Shown piece after piece: positions 36,625 through 46,709 of a DNA stretch of 64,000 nucleotides; position 1 is the stretch's first letter; the number at the start of each line of letters is the position of its first letter. A program made the position numbers and the translations under genes. The notes under the pieces were generated by a model that was not told where the DNA came from, did no database searches, and saw only the letters and a list, made by a program, of their open reading frames with translations. Origin of the DNA: Arcanobacterium canis (GTDB taxonomy: Bacteria; Actinomycetota; Actinomycetes; Actinomycetales; Actinomycetaceae); contig NZ_CP121208.1 in the NCBI RefSeq assembly GCF_029625435.1, positions 1,550,001-1,614,000 of the forward strand, written 5' to 3'.

Positions 36625-37698
36625 TTATTCGCCGGCGGGGCGGAACTTCTTTGCAATCCAGCGAGCAACCATATTCAGGAGCAATACCAGCAAAATCAGC
36701 ACCAGAGCGCCTGCCCAGGCTGTTGCTTGATTCCCCTTCTTGTACTCGTAGTAAACGTACACAGGCAATGTGAGCATCTGACCGGTGAACAGGTTGGTCG
36801 AATAGTGATCGGTAGTCCCGGCGGTAATCATCAACGGGGCTGATTCTCCGATAACTCGGGCAATCGCGATCACCACGCCCGAAATGATGCCCGAGGCGGA
36901 GGTGCGAAGGACAACTTTGTTGATGGTGCGCGCCTTGGTCACTCCCAGGGCATAGGACGCCTCACGCAACGAGTTGGGGACGAGACGGAGGTGCTCTTCC
37001 GTGTTGCGGATGACGATTGGGGTCATGAGCACCACAAGGGCGACTGATCCTGCCAAACCGCTTTTGAACTGCGGCTCGCCAAAGATGTAGTAGTTTGCCA
37101 GCGGAATCATCGCTGCCGCGAACAAACCGGCAACGATTGACGGAATGCCCGTCATGACATCGACGAGGAAGGTCACCGTTTTCGCGAACGGGCCGCGGCC
37201 ATATTCGACCAAGTACACCGCAGTCAGAACACCAAGGGGAACGGCGATGAGCGCTGTCACCCCAGTGATCAGGAGAGTACCGACGATGGCGTGCCCGGCG
37301 CCTGTGACCGTTCCTTGGATCGACGAACCGAACGTTGTGGCAGTGAAAAAGCCGGCACCGCTCATCCGCGACCAACCGTTAGCGGCCACGGTGTACAGCA
37401 AGGACACAAGAGGGATCACTGCAAGCACGAAGGTTGCAACCACGGCCGACGCTGCCACGCGGTCAGCGCCATACCGCCGCCCTTCCACGGCGAAACCGGC
37501 CACGATTGTCAGGGCCATAAAAATAAGGAGCGCCCAAATACCCGCTGCGATCCAATCGGCGTGCGGGGCAAGGATCACTTCGACGATCACACCGAGCGCA
37601 ATCGCGACTGCTGCCGCAACGTACGGGAACGACGTCGGCAAGTGCTTTTGAGCGGTGACAAATGAGGAACGTTCACCACGAACTGGTTGTGTTGTCAT
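36625..37698 (-). CDS. pstA: Phosphate ABC transporter permease PstA
   Basis: 357 residues with six or more membrane helices and the BPD_transp_1 EAA-loop (NSLREASYALGVTKARTINKVVLRTSASGI). The N-terminal 60 residues add two helices before the conserved permease core. It overlaps pstC by 4 bp. Forms the channel with PstC. Confidence 0.95.
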   Translation of the reverse strand: MTTQPVRGERSSFVTAQKHLPTSFPYVAAAVAIALGVIVEVILAPHADWIAAGIWALLIFMALTIVAGFAVEGRRYGADRVAASAVVATFVLAVIPLVSLLYTVAANGWSRMSGAGFFTATTFGSSIQGTVTGAGHAIVGTLLITGVTALIAVPLGVLTAVYLVEYGRGPFAKTVTFLVDVMTGIPSIVAGLFAAAMIPLANYYIFGEPQFKSGLAGSVALVVLMTPIVIRNTEEHLRLVPNSLREASYALGVTKARTINKVVLRTSASGIISGVVIAIARVIGESAPLMITAGTTDHYSTNLFTGQMLTLPVYVYYEYKKGNQATAWAGALVLILLVLLLNMVARWIAKKFRPAGE

Positions 37699-38891
37699 GC
37701 GTTAGCTCCTGAGAATTCAGAGTAGCGGGCAACGATTGCGCGTGCCACAAAATTCACGCCGAAGGTGACGACGAAGAGTACCAGGCCAGTGGCCACGAGG
37801 AAATCGGCAGCGAGCCCAGACGCCTCGGGAAAACGCAGAGCGATCTGGGAGGCAATCGTCGAATGCTGCCCTGGTTTGAGGAGGTTGAAGTTAATCTGCA
37901 AACCAGGCGAAAGCACCATGAGAAGCGCCATCGTCTCCCCCAGCGCGCGCCCCAAGCCGAGCATTGTCGCCGAGACGATACCGCTCCGGCCGTGTGGAAG
38001 AACCACCATACGGATCATTTCCCAACGTGTGGCTCCCAAGCCGATCGCAGCTTCTTCTTGGAGCCGCGGAGTTTTGAGGAATACCTCGCGTGTGAGGGAC
38101 GTGATGATCGGCAAGATCATGATCGCCAGAATGATCCCACCCATCGCAATGTTGCGCGCGGGAGGAGTGAATGCTGCTGAATCAGGCTGAATCGGCCACC
38201 ACTCGAAGTTCTCGGCCATGTAACGCAAACCTGGCAGACCGCCGCCGCTCCATACTGTGTGTCCATCGACGATCTCTTTCGTCCCCGCAAGGAACTCAAA
38301 AACTGGCGTGAGGACAGTGGATATTGTTTGGAAGATTCCGCGCATCAGCGGTTCCAAGCTCCACATACCCCACAGACCGAAGACGACGGAAGGAATCGCT
38401 GCGAGGAGATCGATAACGTAGCCAGAGATCGATCCGATGCGCTTGGGAGCGTAATGCGAGATAAAAAGGGCGATCCCCACAGCGAACGGCACGGCGATGA
38501 CCAGGGCGATCACCGAGGCAAGGACAGTGCCAAAAAGCGCGGCCGCCGTAAATCCCCAAAATCCCATACCGCGTGCAAAAGAAACATCATTTTCGATTGT
38601 CGCTGAATCTGCAAGGAACGCATTCTGGCTCGACATTGCCAGGAAGATTGCGACGCCTGCGAGAAGAAGAAGCATTGTCGCTGCAGCCGCCGTCGCTACC
38701 CACTTATAGGTTGCGTCAGCTTTGGATGGTTTCCCTACCAGTGTCATTTTCTTCGTCGGCGCCAGTGATCGGTTCGTCATCCTTGCTGGCTCATCGTTCG
38801 CGACTTGCGTCCCTGCAGTCCTAGTGCGGTGTGACATGTCGGGTGTCTCGACGGCGCCGTCTGCGGCTGGTCTGTCCAGATTTTTACTCAC
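37695..38891 (-). CDS. pstC: Phosphate ABC transporter permease PstC
   Basis: 398 residues. A long hydrophilic N-terminal region (about 65 residues, Arg/Thr-rich) precedes the first helix; six helices follow with the EAA loop QEEAAIGLGATRWEMIRMVVLP and the LGRALGETMALLM segment typical of PstC. An outer loop near residue 215-255 contains GGGLPGLRYMAENFEWW. 45 bp separates it from pstS. Confidence 0.95.
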   Translation of the reverse strand: MSKNLDRPAADGAVETPDMSHRTRTAGTQVANDEPARMTNRSLAPTKKMTLVGKPSKADATYKWVATAAAATMLLLLAGVAIFLAMSSQNAFLADSATIENDVSFARGMGFWGFTAAALFGTVLASVIALVIAVPFAVGIALFISHYAPKRIGSISGYVIDLLAAIPSVVFGLWGMWSLEPLMRGIFQTISTVLTPVFEFLAGTKEIVDGHTVWSGGGLPGLRYMAENFEWWPIQPDSAAFTPPARNIAMGGIILAIMILPIITSLTREVFLKTPRLQEEAAIGLGATRWEMIRMVVLPHGRSGIVSATMLGLGRALGETMALLMVLSPGLQINFNLLKPGQHSTIASQIALRFPEASGLAADFLVATGLVLFVVTFGVNFVARAIVARYSEFSGANA

Positions 38892-38936
38892 ATTTTCTCC
38901 TTACGGAGCATACCAACTAGGTGTACTCCGAACTTG

Positions 38937-40046
38937 TCACTGACCGATCAGAGCGATAGCTGCGTTAACTTTTTCGCGCAGTTTGTCCGAGATCGGCGCG
39001 TTGCCGCCGTCGGCCTTGGCCGCGATCTCTTGACCTTCTTTTGAGGCCATATACTCGAAATAGGACTTGACGTTCGCCGCATCGGAAGCATTGGGATAGC
39101 TGGTACATGCCACAAGGTAAGAAACCAATACGATGGGATACGCACCCGCAACTGATCCGTCACGTTTGAGATCGAAGGTGACGCGACGATCTGTTGCGTC
39201 GGAGGTCATCGGGGAGCCGTCAACAATTTTTGCGGCAGCCTCGGGTGTGTACTCGAGATATTCGCCTGCAACTTTGACCTTGACGGTCCCCAGCTGTCCT
39301 ACTTGCGAGGCATCGGCATACGTTACGGCGCCCGGGGTGGACTTGGTCAGCTCAATCACACCAGAAGTTTGTTCCGCAGACTGTGTGCCTTTAATCGGCC
39401 AGACATCGGATGGCTTTGCCGTCCACTCATTTTTTGCGGCCTGGGCAAGGTACTGCTGGAAGTTCTTTGTGGTTCCTGAGTCATCTGCTCGATTAACCGG
39501 GATCACGGGAAGATCGGGAAGTTTGACTCCATCGTTCTGGGAGGCAATCATCGGATCGTTCCACTTGGTGACCTTACCCGAGAAGATCTTTGCAATCGTG
39601 GCGGCATCGAGGTTCAAGTGGGTGATACCCGGCAAATTGAAAGCGATCGCGATGGGAGAAATATAGAGAGGAAGCTCAAGCGGTTCGGAGGAACAACGCT
39701 CGGTTGCCTTCTTCACTTCATCCTCTTTCAATAGAGAATCAGTTCCAGCAAAAGCAACCTGACCAGCGATGAACTGCTGGCGTCCTGTTCCCGATCCGGT
39801 GGAATCGTAGTTCACGCGAGTCCCGGTGTTTTTTGTGAAGTTGTCACGCCACGATTGCTGAGCATTGACCTGCGACGATGCGCCCGAGCCGTTCACTGTG
39901 CCCTTCGTCGCGCCTTCGGCGGTGCCAGCAGAAGTGCTGTCCTGTGAATGTGAAAGCGAGCCGACTGACGGAGCCCCACACGCACCCAGAAGAGTTGCCA
40001 GAGCTATCATGCCAACTGATGCGCGAGCCTTGCCTGAAAGATTCAT
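38937..40046 (-). CDS. pstS: Phosphate-binding lipoprotein PstS
   Basis: A 369-residue substrate-binding lipoprotein. Lipobox LLGAC at about residues 19-23 directs lipidation. The Ser/Thr/Gly-rich linker is followed by the PBP fold with the phosphate-binding turns TGSGTGRQQF and DDSGTTKNFQ. It captures phosphate for PstCAB. First gene of the operon, with PHO-box-like repeats about 100 bp upstream. Confidence 0.96.
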   Translation of the reverse strand: MNLSGKARASVGMIALATLLGACGAPSVGSLSHSQDSTSAGTAEGATKGTVNGSGASSQVNAQQSWRDNFTKNTGTRVNYDSTGSGTGRQQFIAGQVAFAGTDSLLKEDEVKKATERCSSEPLELPLYISPIAIAFNLPGITHLNLDAATIAKIFSGKVTKWNDPMIASQNDGVKLPDLPVIPVNRADDSGTTKNFQQYLAQAAKNEWTAKPSDVWPIKGTQSAEQTSGVIELTKSTPGAVTYADASQVGQLGTVKVKVAGEYLEYTPEAAAKIVDGSPMTSDATDRRVTFDLKRDGSVAGAYPIVLVSYLVACTSYPNASDAANVKSYFEYMASKEGQEIAAKADGGNAPISDKLREKVNAAIALIGQ

Positions 40047-40142
40047 GATTCCTTCATTCCCGAGGCGAACCTCAAATGTGCGAGGGCTGATCCCCCGCTC
40101 CGAGACTTAGCCTAAGGAGCCAAAGGAAACATGGGCGGTGCG

Positions 40143-40171
40143 GTTAAGTAAACAATTGGTGAACAGTGAAC
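40143..40171 (-). promoter_or_regulatory. PHO-box-like direct repeats upstream of pstS
   Basis: On the minus strand GTTCACT, GTTCACCAATT and GTTTACTTAAC follow one another; the last two are adjacent 11-bp units as in actinobacterial PhoP boxes (GTTCACC every 11 bp). They lie between mutT1 and pstS, upstream of pstS, so they are well placed for PhoP activation. Confidence 0.6.
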
Positions 40172-41242
40172 TCAGGCTGATGGTCGCAGACGTTCGAGAG
40201 CGACGACGGTTGGCCCATTTCGCGGCCGGGACTGCGTCTGATTCGTGGAAACGAGCAGATTTTGTGTGTTGCCCTCTTGCTCGGAATTTTCACTGGATGC
40301 TACCGACAACGGACGACGTGCTACGTGGGCAATGATCATTTCGCCTGTTTTGAGCCACGGATCTTTTTTCGGAATCTGCGAAAAAACTTTTGAGCGAGTG
40401 TAATCCTGGAGTACATCCATCACCGCAGGAAGTGTTGGCCGGTGCAACGAAATCACTTCAGGTAGGTCAACCTGCTCAAAACGGTTCCGCATCCATGCAG
40501 TAAATCGTTGTGGATCAGCAGCGAATGCTGATTCAGTCAGTGCATCAACTACTCGAACCACACTATCGATTGCTCGTGCGTACGGAGCCACAGTATCAAC
40601 ACAGCGAATCCACGGTGACGAGATGATTTCTTGAATACCATATGCGCCAAGTGTCGAAACGAGATGGCGTGCCCGCGCAGTACCGACTTTCGTTAAAGGA
40701 CGGTTGTGTTCAGTAGCATGAGGATATTGTGCGGCCCATGAGGAGCGTGATTTTGCACGCGTATGACGAACAAGCACTATCGGCGTTGTCTCAAGTGTCC
40801 CCGCGCTATAAGCCCTGATGAGTTTGCTCAGGATCTTGCGGTCTCCATCCCGAGTCAATTTCTTTTCTGCCTCTGAGACAGTCACCCACCGACGATCGTC
40901 GATCTCTCCCTTATTTGCCGCCCATCCACGCGGACGGGCGGCACGAATCGGCGATCGTGGTGGAGCGACAGTGGCTGCCCAATATCGGACTTCTTTATGG
41001 CGCCCATCGGGCAGATCATAGTACTGCCAGCCGAGGGGCTGGCCAAGAATAGGAACAATCCGTGCTTCTTCGGTCACCTCCCGTACTGCGCACTCAACCA
41101 AAGATTCACCGGTTTTCACTTTCCCTTTTGGAAATGACCAGTCGTTCCACTTGGGGCGGTGGATCAAGAGAACGTGGAGAATCCCCTGACGAACCCTCCA
41201 CACTACAGCCCCAGCCGCATGAACATCGATCAATGCGCTCAC
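40172..41242 (-). CDS. Two-domain NUDIX hydrolase / histidine phosphatase, MutT1-like
   Basis: 356 residues. The NUDIX box [21 protein letters not shown] is near residue 40; a histidine-phosphatase module with [13 protein letters not shown] begins near residue 155. This layout is that of mycobacterial MutT1, which hydrolyses 8-oxo-dGTP, dinucleoside polyphosphates and related nucleotides. The downstream lid lacks an obvious second catalytic His motif. It overlaps the ppk stop codon region by 4 bp, and lies between ppk and the pst operon. Confidence 0.9.
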   Translation of the reverse strand: MSALIDVHAAGAVVWRVRQGILHVLLIHRPKWNDWSFPKGKVKTGESLVECAVREVTEEARIVPILGQPLGWQYYDLPDGRHKEVRYWAATVAPPRSPIRAARPRGWAANKGEIDDRRWVTVSEAEKKLTRDGDRKILSKLIRAYSAGTLETTPIVLVRHTRAKSRSSWAAQYPHATEHNRPLTKVGTARARHLVSTLGAYGIQEIISSPWIRCVDTVAPYARAIDSVVRVVDALTESAFAADPQRFTAWMRNRFEQVDLPEVISLHRPTLPAVMDVLQDYTRSKVFSQIPKKDPWLKTGEMIIAHVARRPLSVASSENSEQEGNTQNLLVSTNQTQSRPRNGPTVVALERLRPSA

Positions 41243-43518
41243 TTCGCTTTCACCCGATCGCGAGCGCGGCGCATCAATATCTCCTGGATATCTTTAAGAC
41301 GATTTCCCTCGGAATCGTGGGCAACATGGTGCCAGCCATCACTATCGAGACGCCACGAAGCAGTCTCATCAGAACATGCAGTTCTGACAAGATCGATGAG
41401 GAATTCGATTTGTTCAGGTTCAACAATTTTGATGAGTGCTTCGATACGGCGATCAAGGTTGCGATGCATCAGATCAGCAGAGCCAATCAGAACATCCGAA
41501 TCGCCATCATTGCAGAATGCATAGACCCGTGAGTGCTCAAGAAAACGCCCGAGTATAGAGACGACTTTGATGTTCTCCGATAGCCCTGGAATTCCGGCAC
41601 GCAGAGCACAGATGCCACGAACCTGAATCTGGATATTCACTCCATGCTGGGAAGCACGGTAAAGCGCATCGATAATGGTCTCGTCTACAAGAGAGTTGGC
41701 TTTGAGAAGGATCCAGGCGTCTTTTCCTTCTTTCTTATTCTCGATCTCGCGTTCGATTCGTTCAACTAGCCCTGTACGGATCCCCGTTGGCGCCACGAGG
41801 AGCCTGTGGAATTTGACCTTTGGCGCATATCCCGACAGTTGATTGAACAAACGGGTGAGATCCTGCCCCACATCTGGATCGCAAGTAAGGAGGCCAAAAT
41901 CTTCGTATCCACGGGCAGTCTTGGGATTGTAATTGCCTGTCCCTACATGACAGTACCGACGCAAGCCATCAGGTTCTTGGCGTACGACCAACGAAAGTTT
42001 GGCGTGGGTCTTCAACCCGACGATGCCATAGACCACGTGAACCCCAGCCTGCTCAAGTTTACGAGCCCATTCAATATTGGCTTGTTCATCGAAGCGCGCT
42101 TTAATCTCCACGACTGCAAGAACTTGTTTTCCAGCATTTGCTGCCTTAATCAGAGCATCAACAATCGGAGAATTACCCGACGTACGGTAGAGGGTTTGTT
42201 TGATTGCAAGAACTTTCGGATCTGCGGCGGCTTGTTCAAGGAAACGTTGCACAGAAGTGGAGAAGGAATCGTAGGGGTGGTGTAAAAGGACTTCTTGCCG
42301 ATTCATCGCATGGAACACGTCTGGGGCAGCTGATGTTTCGCGTTCAGCAAGCCCTGCGGCAGTCACGGCAACGAACTTTCGGTACTTCAGCGTCGGACGA
42401 TCCAGATCATGAATAGAGTTCAAGCCCGTCAGATCCAACGGTGTGGGGAGTCGGAAGACATCTTCTTCACGAATCCCCATCTCACGCATCAACAGCGTCA
42501 GCACGTGTTCAGACATATCTTTGGCAACTTCAAGGCGCACCGCAGCACCGAATCTGCGACGAAGAAGTTCCTTTTCAAGCGCCATCAGAAGGTTTTCGGC
42601 ATCGTCTTCTTCCACTTCGAGGTCTTCATTACGCGTGACTCGGAATGTGGAAAATTCCAGCACCTCCATGCCTGGGAAGAGAGTACCGAGATGCGCTCCG
42701 ATCACTTCTTCCAGCGGCACGTAATAGGTACGCCCATGTTCATCCGTTGGCACGTCTTCTGGATCGTAAGGTCGCCCCTCTGAATCGACCGCAATGAATC
42801 GAGGGAGCAAGGCAGGGACTTTTACCCGCGCGAAAAACTCTTTTGAGCTCTTCGGATTACGCACGATCACAGCTAGGTTCAACGAGAGACCAGAAATATA
42901 TGGGAAGGGATGCGCCGGATCCACCGCTAGGGGCGTCAGTACGGGGAAAATTCGACGTCGATAAAATTTACGCATACGGTCCTTGGAGGACTCTTCCAGT
43001 TCATCCCAGTGTTGGATGACGATGCCGTTTTCAGCAAGTTTGGGCGCAATATCTTTACGGAAAGCTTTCGCATGGCGAGCCATCAGCTCCTTGGCTCGCA
43101 GGTTAATACCTTCGAGCACCCTGCGAGGACTAAGACCCGAAGCACTCGGCGTGGCCATTCCCATAGCGATGCGCCGCTTCAAACCAGCCACACGCACCAT
43201 GAAAAACTCATCCAGATTCGAAGCAAAAATCGCTAAAAACCACGCTCGTTCCAGGAGCGGAAGATCCTGATCTTCCGCTTGTTGAAGGACACGCTCATTG
43301 AATGCGAGCCAGCTCAGCTCACGATCAGCGAACCGCCCCTGAGGAAGATCAGATTCTTCGTTCTCCATCAAACGTTCAGACGCCTGTGCCAAGGTTTCAG
43401 TAGCAACCGAGGATCCGAGAGGTGCTTTCTTCTGCTTGTCCAGCTGCTGGGGATCAGCACCTGCACGCCAAAACTGTGCTGCGTCTTTGGACTCAAGAGT
43501 TGGTTCGTTTTCCGCCAT
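41239..43518 (-). CDS. ppk: Polyphosphate kinase 1
   Basis: A 759-residue enzyme that polymerises ATP gamma-phosphate into polyphosphate. N-terminal domain contains [19 protein letters not shown]; the HPYDSFS and [13 protein letters not shown] segments carry the conserved histidines of the two PLD-like domains. The start is taken as the ATG at 43518 (MAENEPTLE); a TTG six codons upstream is possible. With the pst operon and mutT1 next door, this forms a phosphate-handling cluster. Confidence 0.95.
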   Translation of the reverse strand: MAENEPTLESKDAAQFWRAGADPQQLDKQKKAPLGSSVATETLAQASERLMENEESDLPQGRFADRELSWLAFNERVLQQAEDQDLPLLERAWFLAIFASNLDEFFMVRVAGLKRRIAMGMATPSASGLSPRRVLEGINLRAKELMARHAKAFRKDIAPKLAENGIVIQHWDELEESSKDRMRKFYRRRIFPVLTPLAVDPAHPFPYISGLSLNLAVIVRNPKSSKEFFARVKVPALLPRFIAVDSEGRPYDPEDVPTDEHGRTYYVPLEEVIGAHLGTLFPGMEVLEFSTFRVTRNEDLEVEEDDAENLLMALEKELLRRRFGAAVRLEVAKDMSEHVLTLLMREMGIREEDVFRLPTPLDLTGLNSIHDLDRPTLKYRKFVAVTAAGLAERETSAAPDVFHAMNRQEVLLHHPYDSFSTSVQRFLEQAAADPKVLAIKQTLYRTSGNSPIVDALIKAANAGKQVLAVVEIKARFDEQANIEWARKLEQAGVHVVYGIVGLKTHAKLSLVVRQEPDGLRRYCHVGTGNYNPKTARGYEDFGLLTCDPDVGQDLTRLFNQLSGYAPKVKFHRLLVAPTGIRTGLVERIEREIENKKEGKDAWILLKANSLVDETIIDALYRASQHGVNIQIQVRGICALRAGIPGLSENIKVVSILGRFLEHSRVYAFCNDGDSDVLIGSADLMHRNLDRRIEALIKIVEPEQIEFLIDLVRTACSDETASWRLDSDGWHHVAHDSEGNRLKDIQEILMRRARDRVKAK

Positions 43519-43578
43519 CGTTTTCCCGTTCTTCAATTTCTCTTTCGCTCGGCCACATGCGGGCCGAACCCCGTGGAT

Positions 43579-44181
43579 TTAGTGCAATTCACCATTTCGA
43601 TAAAGCTGAGCGGCATGGAGAAACTCTCGTGACGTCGCCGTCATCGCCGTCGTCCTCAACGTCACTTCAGTGGCGAGCGGGTGAGCGTCATTCGTAATCC
43701 ACGTTGGCTCAACTTCTCCCAAAACTGACGTCAGATGTGCGGAATCAGCAAGAACTTTCCCAAAGTCTCCCGAATAGGCACCTTTGAACACTTCAGTCCA
43801 CTGTAGGCGCACCTGCCGTGGATCCACTTTTGCCTCACGTGACGTTGCTTTGATAGCTGCCGCCAGACGATCCTCTACTGCCTGAGGATAACGGCGAATC
43901 CACTCGCTGAGAAGAAATCCGCGCCACAGAACACCCGGCAGTGAATCATCGGGAGAACGTACCCACGATTCCGCAACAACATCGACTCCTTCGGTTGCTA
44001 CCATGCTGATGATTCGGTTTCGCACCTCGGGGTCATCTTCACGAAACACCCCTTCAAGAGGCACGATCGCCTGTGCCGTGGTGTGAGCAAGCTCGGAATT
44101 GTAAGCCGTATCCGATTCACCCTCGATTCGCTCAATCTGTTCTGGTTCAAGCTGTGCTGGACGCCGTGGACGAGATGACAT
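43579..44181 (-). CDS. Conserved actinobacterial hypothetical protein
   Basis: 200 residues, no signal peptide or membrane helices, mostly predicted helical (DPEVRNRIISMVATEGVDVVAESW; GVLWRGFLLSEWIRRYP). It resembles uncharacterised actinobacterial proteins often found near ppk/mutT1, but I cannot assign a function. It starts upstream of ppk with a 60-bp gap and is likely in the same transcript. Confidence 0.7.
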   Translation of the reverse strand: MSSRPRRPAQLEPEQIERIEGESDTAYNSELAHTTAQAIVPLEGVFREDDPEVRNRIISMVATEGVDVVAESWVRSPDDSLPGVLWRGFLLSEWIRRYPQAVEDRLAAAIKATSREAKVDPRQVRLQWTEVFKGAYSGDFGKVLADSAHLTSVLGEVEPTWITNDAHPLATEVTLRTTAMTATSREFLHAAQLYRNGELH

Positions 44182-44356
44182 GACTACTCCTTCGTGTTAT
44201 TTCTATTGTCTCCCACACCCCCTATTGCCGTCGATACCGAATCGCGATCTGTGGGTTGGGATGGCGTAGAGCGAAATTGTGGAAAATTTCTTCCTTTCTG
44301 ACTTCGCAAAAATGCCGAACACGCGCTAAAGTGGAGGGGCGGATGTTTCATCCCAT

Positions 44357-44429
44357 GGGCCTCTAGCTCAATTGGCAGAGCAGTGGACTTTTAATCCATG
44401 GGTTGTGGGTTCGAGTCCCACGGGGCCTA
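44357..44429 (+). tRNA. tRNA-Lys (UUU)
   Basis: Acceptor stem GGGCCTC pairs with GGGGCCT (two G-U pairs) plus discriminator A; D-arm GCTC...GAGC, anticodon loop CTTTTAA with TTT, and T-arm GTGGG-TTCGAGT-CCCAC. 73 nt, CCA not encoded. It flanks the accessory island. Confidence 0.95.
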
Positions 44430-44482
44430 CAGAAAAGCGGCGATTAATCGCCGCTTTTCTTATTTTTCAATCCTGCACTTTG
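44429..44482. repeat. Left copy of 54-bp direct repeat (island boundary)
   Basis: Identical over 54 bp to 53227-53280. It starts at the discriminator base of tRNA-Lys and covers the terminator hairpin and 15 bp beyond. The flanking bases differ on both sides, so the repeat is exactly delimited. It marks the left end of the accessory island. Confidence 0.9.
44432..44466 (+). terminator. tRNA-Lys terminator
   Basis: A 28-bp perfect palindrome (GAAAAGCGGCGATT and its complement) followed by TTATTTTT. A strong intrinsic terminator for tRNA-Lys. Confidence 0.9.
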
Positions 44483-44520
44483 GGCTTATAGGCCAGATGG
44501 TGTTGGTTTTTGGTCTGTTT

Positions 44521-45881
44521 GGGTTAATAATCAAAAATCGTTGCTAATGGCGGCGTGTCGTGTTTAGTTTGAGCGACCGGCCCAGCCTTTTTGGATGTGG
44601 AGTCCGTTTTCCCAGGGCTGTTGAAGATCAATGTGAGTATCGATCTCGACCGGGCCTGGATCGAGGTCTGGTTTTTGCGACACCTGTGGTTGGGCACGGT
44701 TGTTGATGAACTCGGTCAGCGGCTTAGGTTCGGGGCTGCGGGTGTAGAGGTAGTAGTCAAGGGCGGTGAGCATGTGGGACTCGGACCATCCACGGTGTGC
44801 TTTCAGATATGACTTGAGGGGCGAGTTGACCACGCCTTCTAAACTGTTGGTTGACGACGCTAGTGGCGGGGATACGGGCAGGTTCAAGGCGAGGAACGTG
44901 AACAGGACGCCGTCCTTGACATAGCGGTCAAGAGCACGGACCATGCGGCGGGTGTCGTGGTGGGTATACCACCATGTTTTGTTGTTTCTCGCGAATTTGG
45001 GGACCTGGGCGGCCGGGACCGCATGCCGGTAGGTTTTCTCCGCAAGCCACGTGTCATACAAGCCATGGAACGCGGCCAAGGCCTTCTGCCATGCGATGAC
45101 CTGATCGATGCTCGTGACGCGGGTGAGGTTGAGGGCGAGGTTGTAGAGGGCTTTGTGCTGGTCGATCTTGGGTCGGGTCGTCGTTACAGTGCGGATGTTA
45201 CGTTGGACGTGAACCACACAGCGCTGGATACGGGTATCTGGCCAGCAAGCTTTGATCGCTGCGAGTGCTCCTCGGTCCCCGTTCGTGGTGACGATGACCG
45301 GGGGTGGGATACGTGCCAGCAGGGCACTATAGGCGGTTTTGTTCTCTCGCTGACATAGCTGATAGGCAATCACTTTTGTTTTCTTGTTGATGATGGTCGA
45401 GGCCGTCAGTACGCACCAGCCGTAGCTGATATAGGTCCCGTCGATGAAGACTTGCTCATAGACCTCGCCGGTGGGTTCCCAGATCGGGCGAGTGTTCCAG
45501 CACCAGGCGTGATCACGGTTCCAGGTTGACCGTGAAACACCGGTAGCGAGCCGCAATGGCTGGGTGTCGGTAACGTAGTCAAGGAATTCCTTGAACTGTA
45601 AGAGGCGTTGATCTACTACTCGCTTGCGAGTGGAACTATAGCGACACTGGGTGCAATACCAGCGCTGGGTTCCTGAAGGATTTTTGCCGTTTTTCTTCAT
45701 TGGCTGGTCACAGATGGGGCATTTGGCGGCGCGCGTACTGCGGATTTTCACTCAATGCACATAACGCGTTTAGTGTCAACGATTCAAAACCTTTAACACG
45801 CCCACTGTTAATAATCCCTAGTTTGACCTGCGATACCAACGAAAAACCCGATCTTTAGCAACGATCTTTGAACATTACCCC
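44521..45881 (-). mobile_element. Complete IS1249-like insertion sequence (IS256 group)
   Basis: 1361 bp. Terminal inverted repeats of about 27 bp (44521-44547 and 45855-45881) match at roughly 23 positions, including the common core ATCGTTGCTAA. The element is flanked by an exact 8-bp target duplication GTCTGTTT (44513-44520 and 45882-45889). Length, ends and duplication size all agree with IS1249-type elements. The intact duplication and full-length transposase suggest a recent insertion. Confidence 0.92.
44564..45751 (-). CDS. Transposase, IS1249 family
   Basis: 395 residues. N-terminal zinc ribbon (CPICDQ ... YCTQC), helix-turn-helix region (LATGVSRSTW), then the DDE core: first Asp in VFIDGTYIS, second Asp in TTNGDRGAL, with CVVHVQRN after it as in MULE/IS256-type enzymes, and the Glu in NSLEGVVNS. 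It appears intact and so potentially active. It is the only gene of the element. Confidence 0.92.
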   Translation of the reverse strand: MKIRSTRAAKCPICDQPMKKNGKNPSGTQRWYCTQCRYSSTRKRVVDQRLLQFKEFLDYVTDTQPLRLATGVSRSTWNRDHAWCWNTRPIWEPTGEVYEQVFIDGTYISYGWCVLTASTIINKKTKVIAYQLCQRENKTAYSALLARIPPPVIVTTNGDRGALAAIKACWPDTRIQRCVVHVQRNIRTVTTTRPKIDQHKALYNLALNLTRVTSIDQVIAWQKALAAFHGLYDTWLAEKTYRHAVPAAQVPKFARNNKTWWYTHHDTRRMVRALDRYVKDGVLFTFLALNLPVSPPLASSTNSLEGVVNSPLKSYLKAHRGWSESHMLTALDYYLYTRSPEPKPLTEFINNRAQPQVSQKPDLDPGPVEIDTHIDLQQPWENGLHIQKGWAGRSN

Positions 45882-45889
45882 GTCTGTTT

Positions 45890-46031
45890 TTTTGTTGGTG
45901 TATCAGTGAAAAGTGGGGTTTGAACTCGTTTTGACTTGAGTTTTTGGTTGGCCATATCGTGTTGGTTTTACGGTATTTTTTTGGCTTGGATAAGCCGTAA
46001 AGTCGGTGTTGAAGTCGGCTTGAATTAAGGG
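45890..46031. other. Gene-free AT-rich stretch between the IS and the transposase remnant
   Basis: It follows the right target duplication. No ORF or RNA seen; it may contain the left flank of the element whose remnant follows. Confidence 0.4.
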
Positions 46032-46337
46032 ATGGGAAATCCTCGATGCATTATTTGTAGCGGCACGACCCAGAAATGGGGTTCGACTCGAGCAGGGAAA
46101 CCACGATTTCGATGCCCGACCTGCCGTGTTAGCCAGAGCCGGAGCAATAATATCCAAGCTCGTGATTTTGCTGCGTTTTTAGACTTCATAACGGGTAAAA
46201 ATACGCTGGCAGATCATGGAGCTAAAGCACGCACACTACGCCGCCGTAACGAACAATTTTGGTGTCTATGGCCTGTTTGCCCACTCGTTGATGAAGTCCA
46301 TCATGTAGTTTTCGTTGACGGGATCTACCTGCTGTGA
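46032..46337 (+). pseudogene. Truncated transposase remnant, IS1249-related
   Basis: 101 residues with a zinc ribbon (CIICSGTTQKW ... CPTC) and the region up to the first catalytic Asp (VVFVDGIYLL), where a stop appears. That corresponds to the first quarter of a 390-residue transposase. Similar to, but clearly different from, the neighbouring intact transposase, so it stems from another element. It is not functional. Confidence 0.8.
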
Positions 46338-46431
46338 GGTAGTGGTTTGCGTGATCCTTGCCCGTCTTTGCGGTTCTAACGGATCGAATGAATTGATCTA
46401 GTTATTCAGTTATGAAGAGTTGGTGGGCCAG

Positions 46432-46602
46432 TCAGGCTCGTTTGTGGAGTTTGTCTGGCGGGATTGGTTCATTCAGGCTGAAGATGTGGCCGTGCTCGAA
46501 CCAGAGGTAGGTGCGGCACCCTTTGACTTGGATTTCGATGATTTCCAGGTCTTCGTCGACTTTGCAGATGGTTTTACCTGCGGCGTTCTTAATTGGTTTC
46601 AA
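46432..46602 (-). CDS. Small protein of mobile-element type, 56 residues
   Basis: Begins at a TTG (46602): MKPIKNAAGKTICKVDED, then EIIEIQVKGCRTYLWFEHG. It resembles short phage- or ICE-encoded proteins of unknown role. Translation from upstream in-frame codons is not supported. A copy of the operator shared with the XRE gene lies about 37 bp upstream, suggesting common control. Start codon is uncertain. Confidence 0.5.
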   Translation of the reverse strand: MKPIKNAAGKTICKVDEDLEIIEIQVKGCRTYLWFEHGHIFSLNEPIPPDKLHKRA

Positions 46603-46638
46603 TGTCCGATTGTCACCGGTCCTTTCGTATCTTGTTCG

Positions 46639-46663
46639 CTTGTTCGCTAACTTGTGAACAAAG
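46639..46663. promoter_or_regulatory. Operator motif copy 1, before the 56-residue gene
   Basis: CTTGTTCGCTAAC followed by TTGTGAACAAAG; the halves TTGTTC and GAACAA form an inverted repeat. It matches the motif at 47777-47800 at about 20 of 24 positions. A second overlapping TTGTTCGC lies 8 bp to its left. Candidate binding site of the XRE regulator. Confidence 0.6.
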
Positions 46664-46709
46664 TGAGTAAAAAAAATGGGTACGCCAACCATTCAGTTGG
46701 GCATACCTA

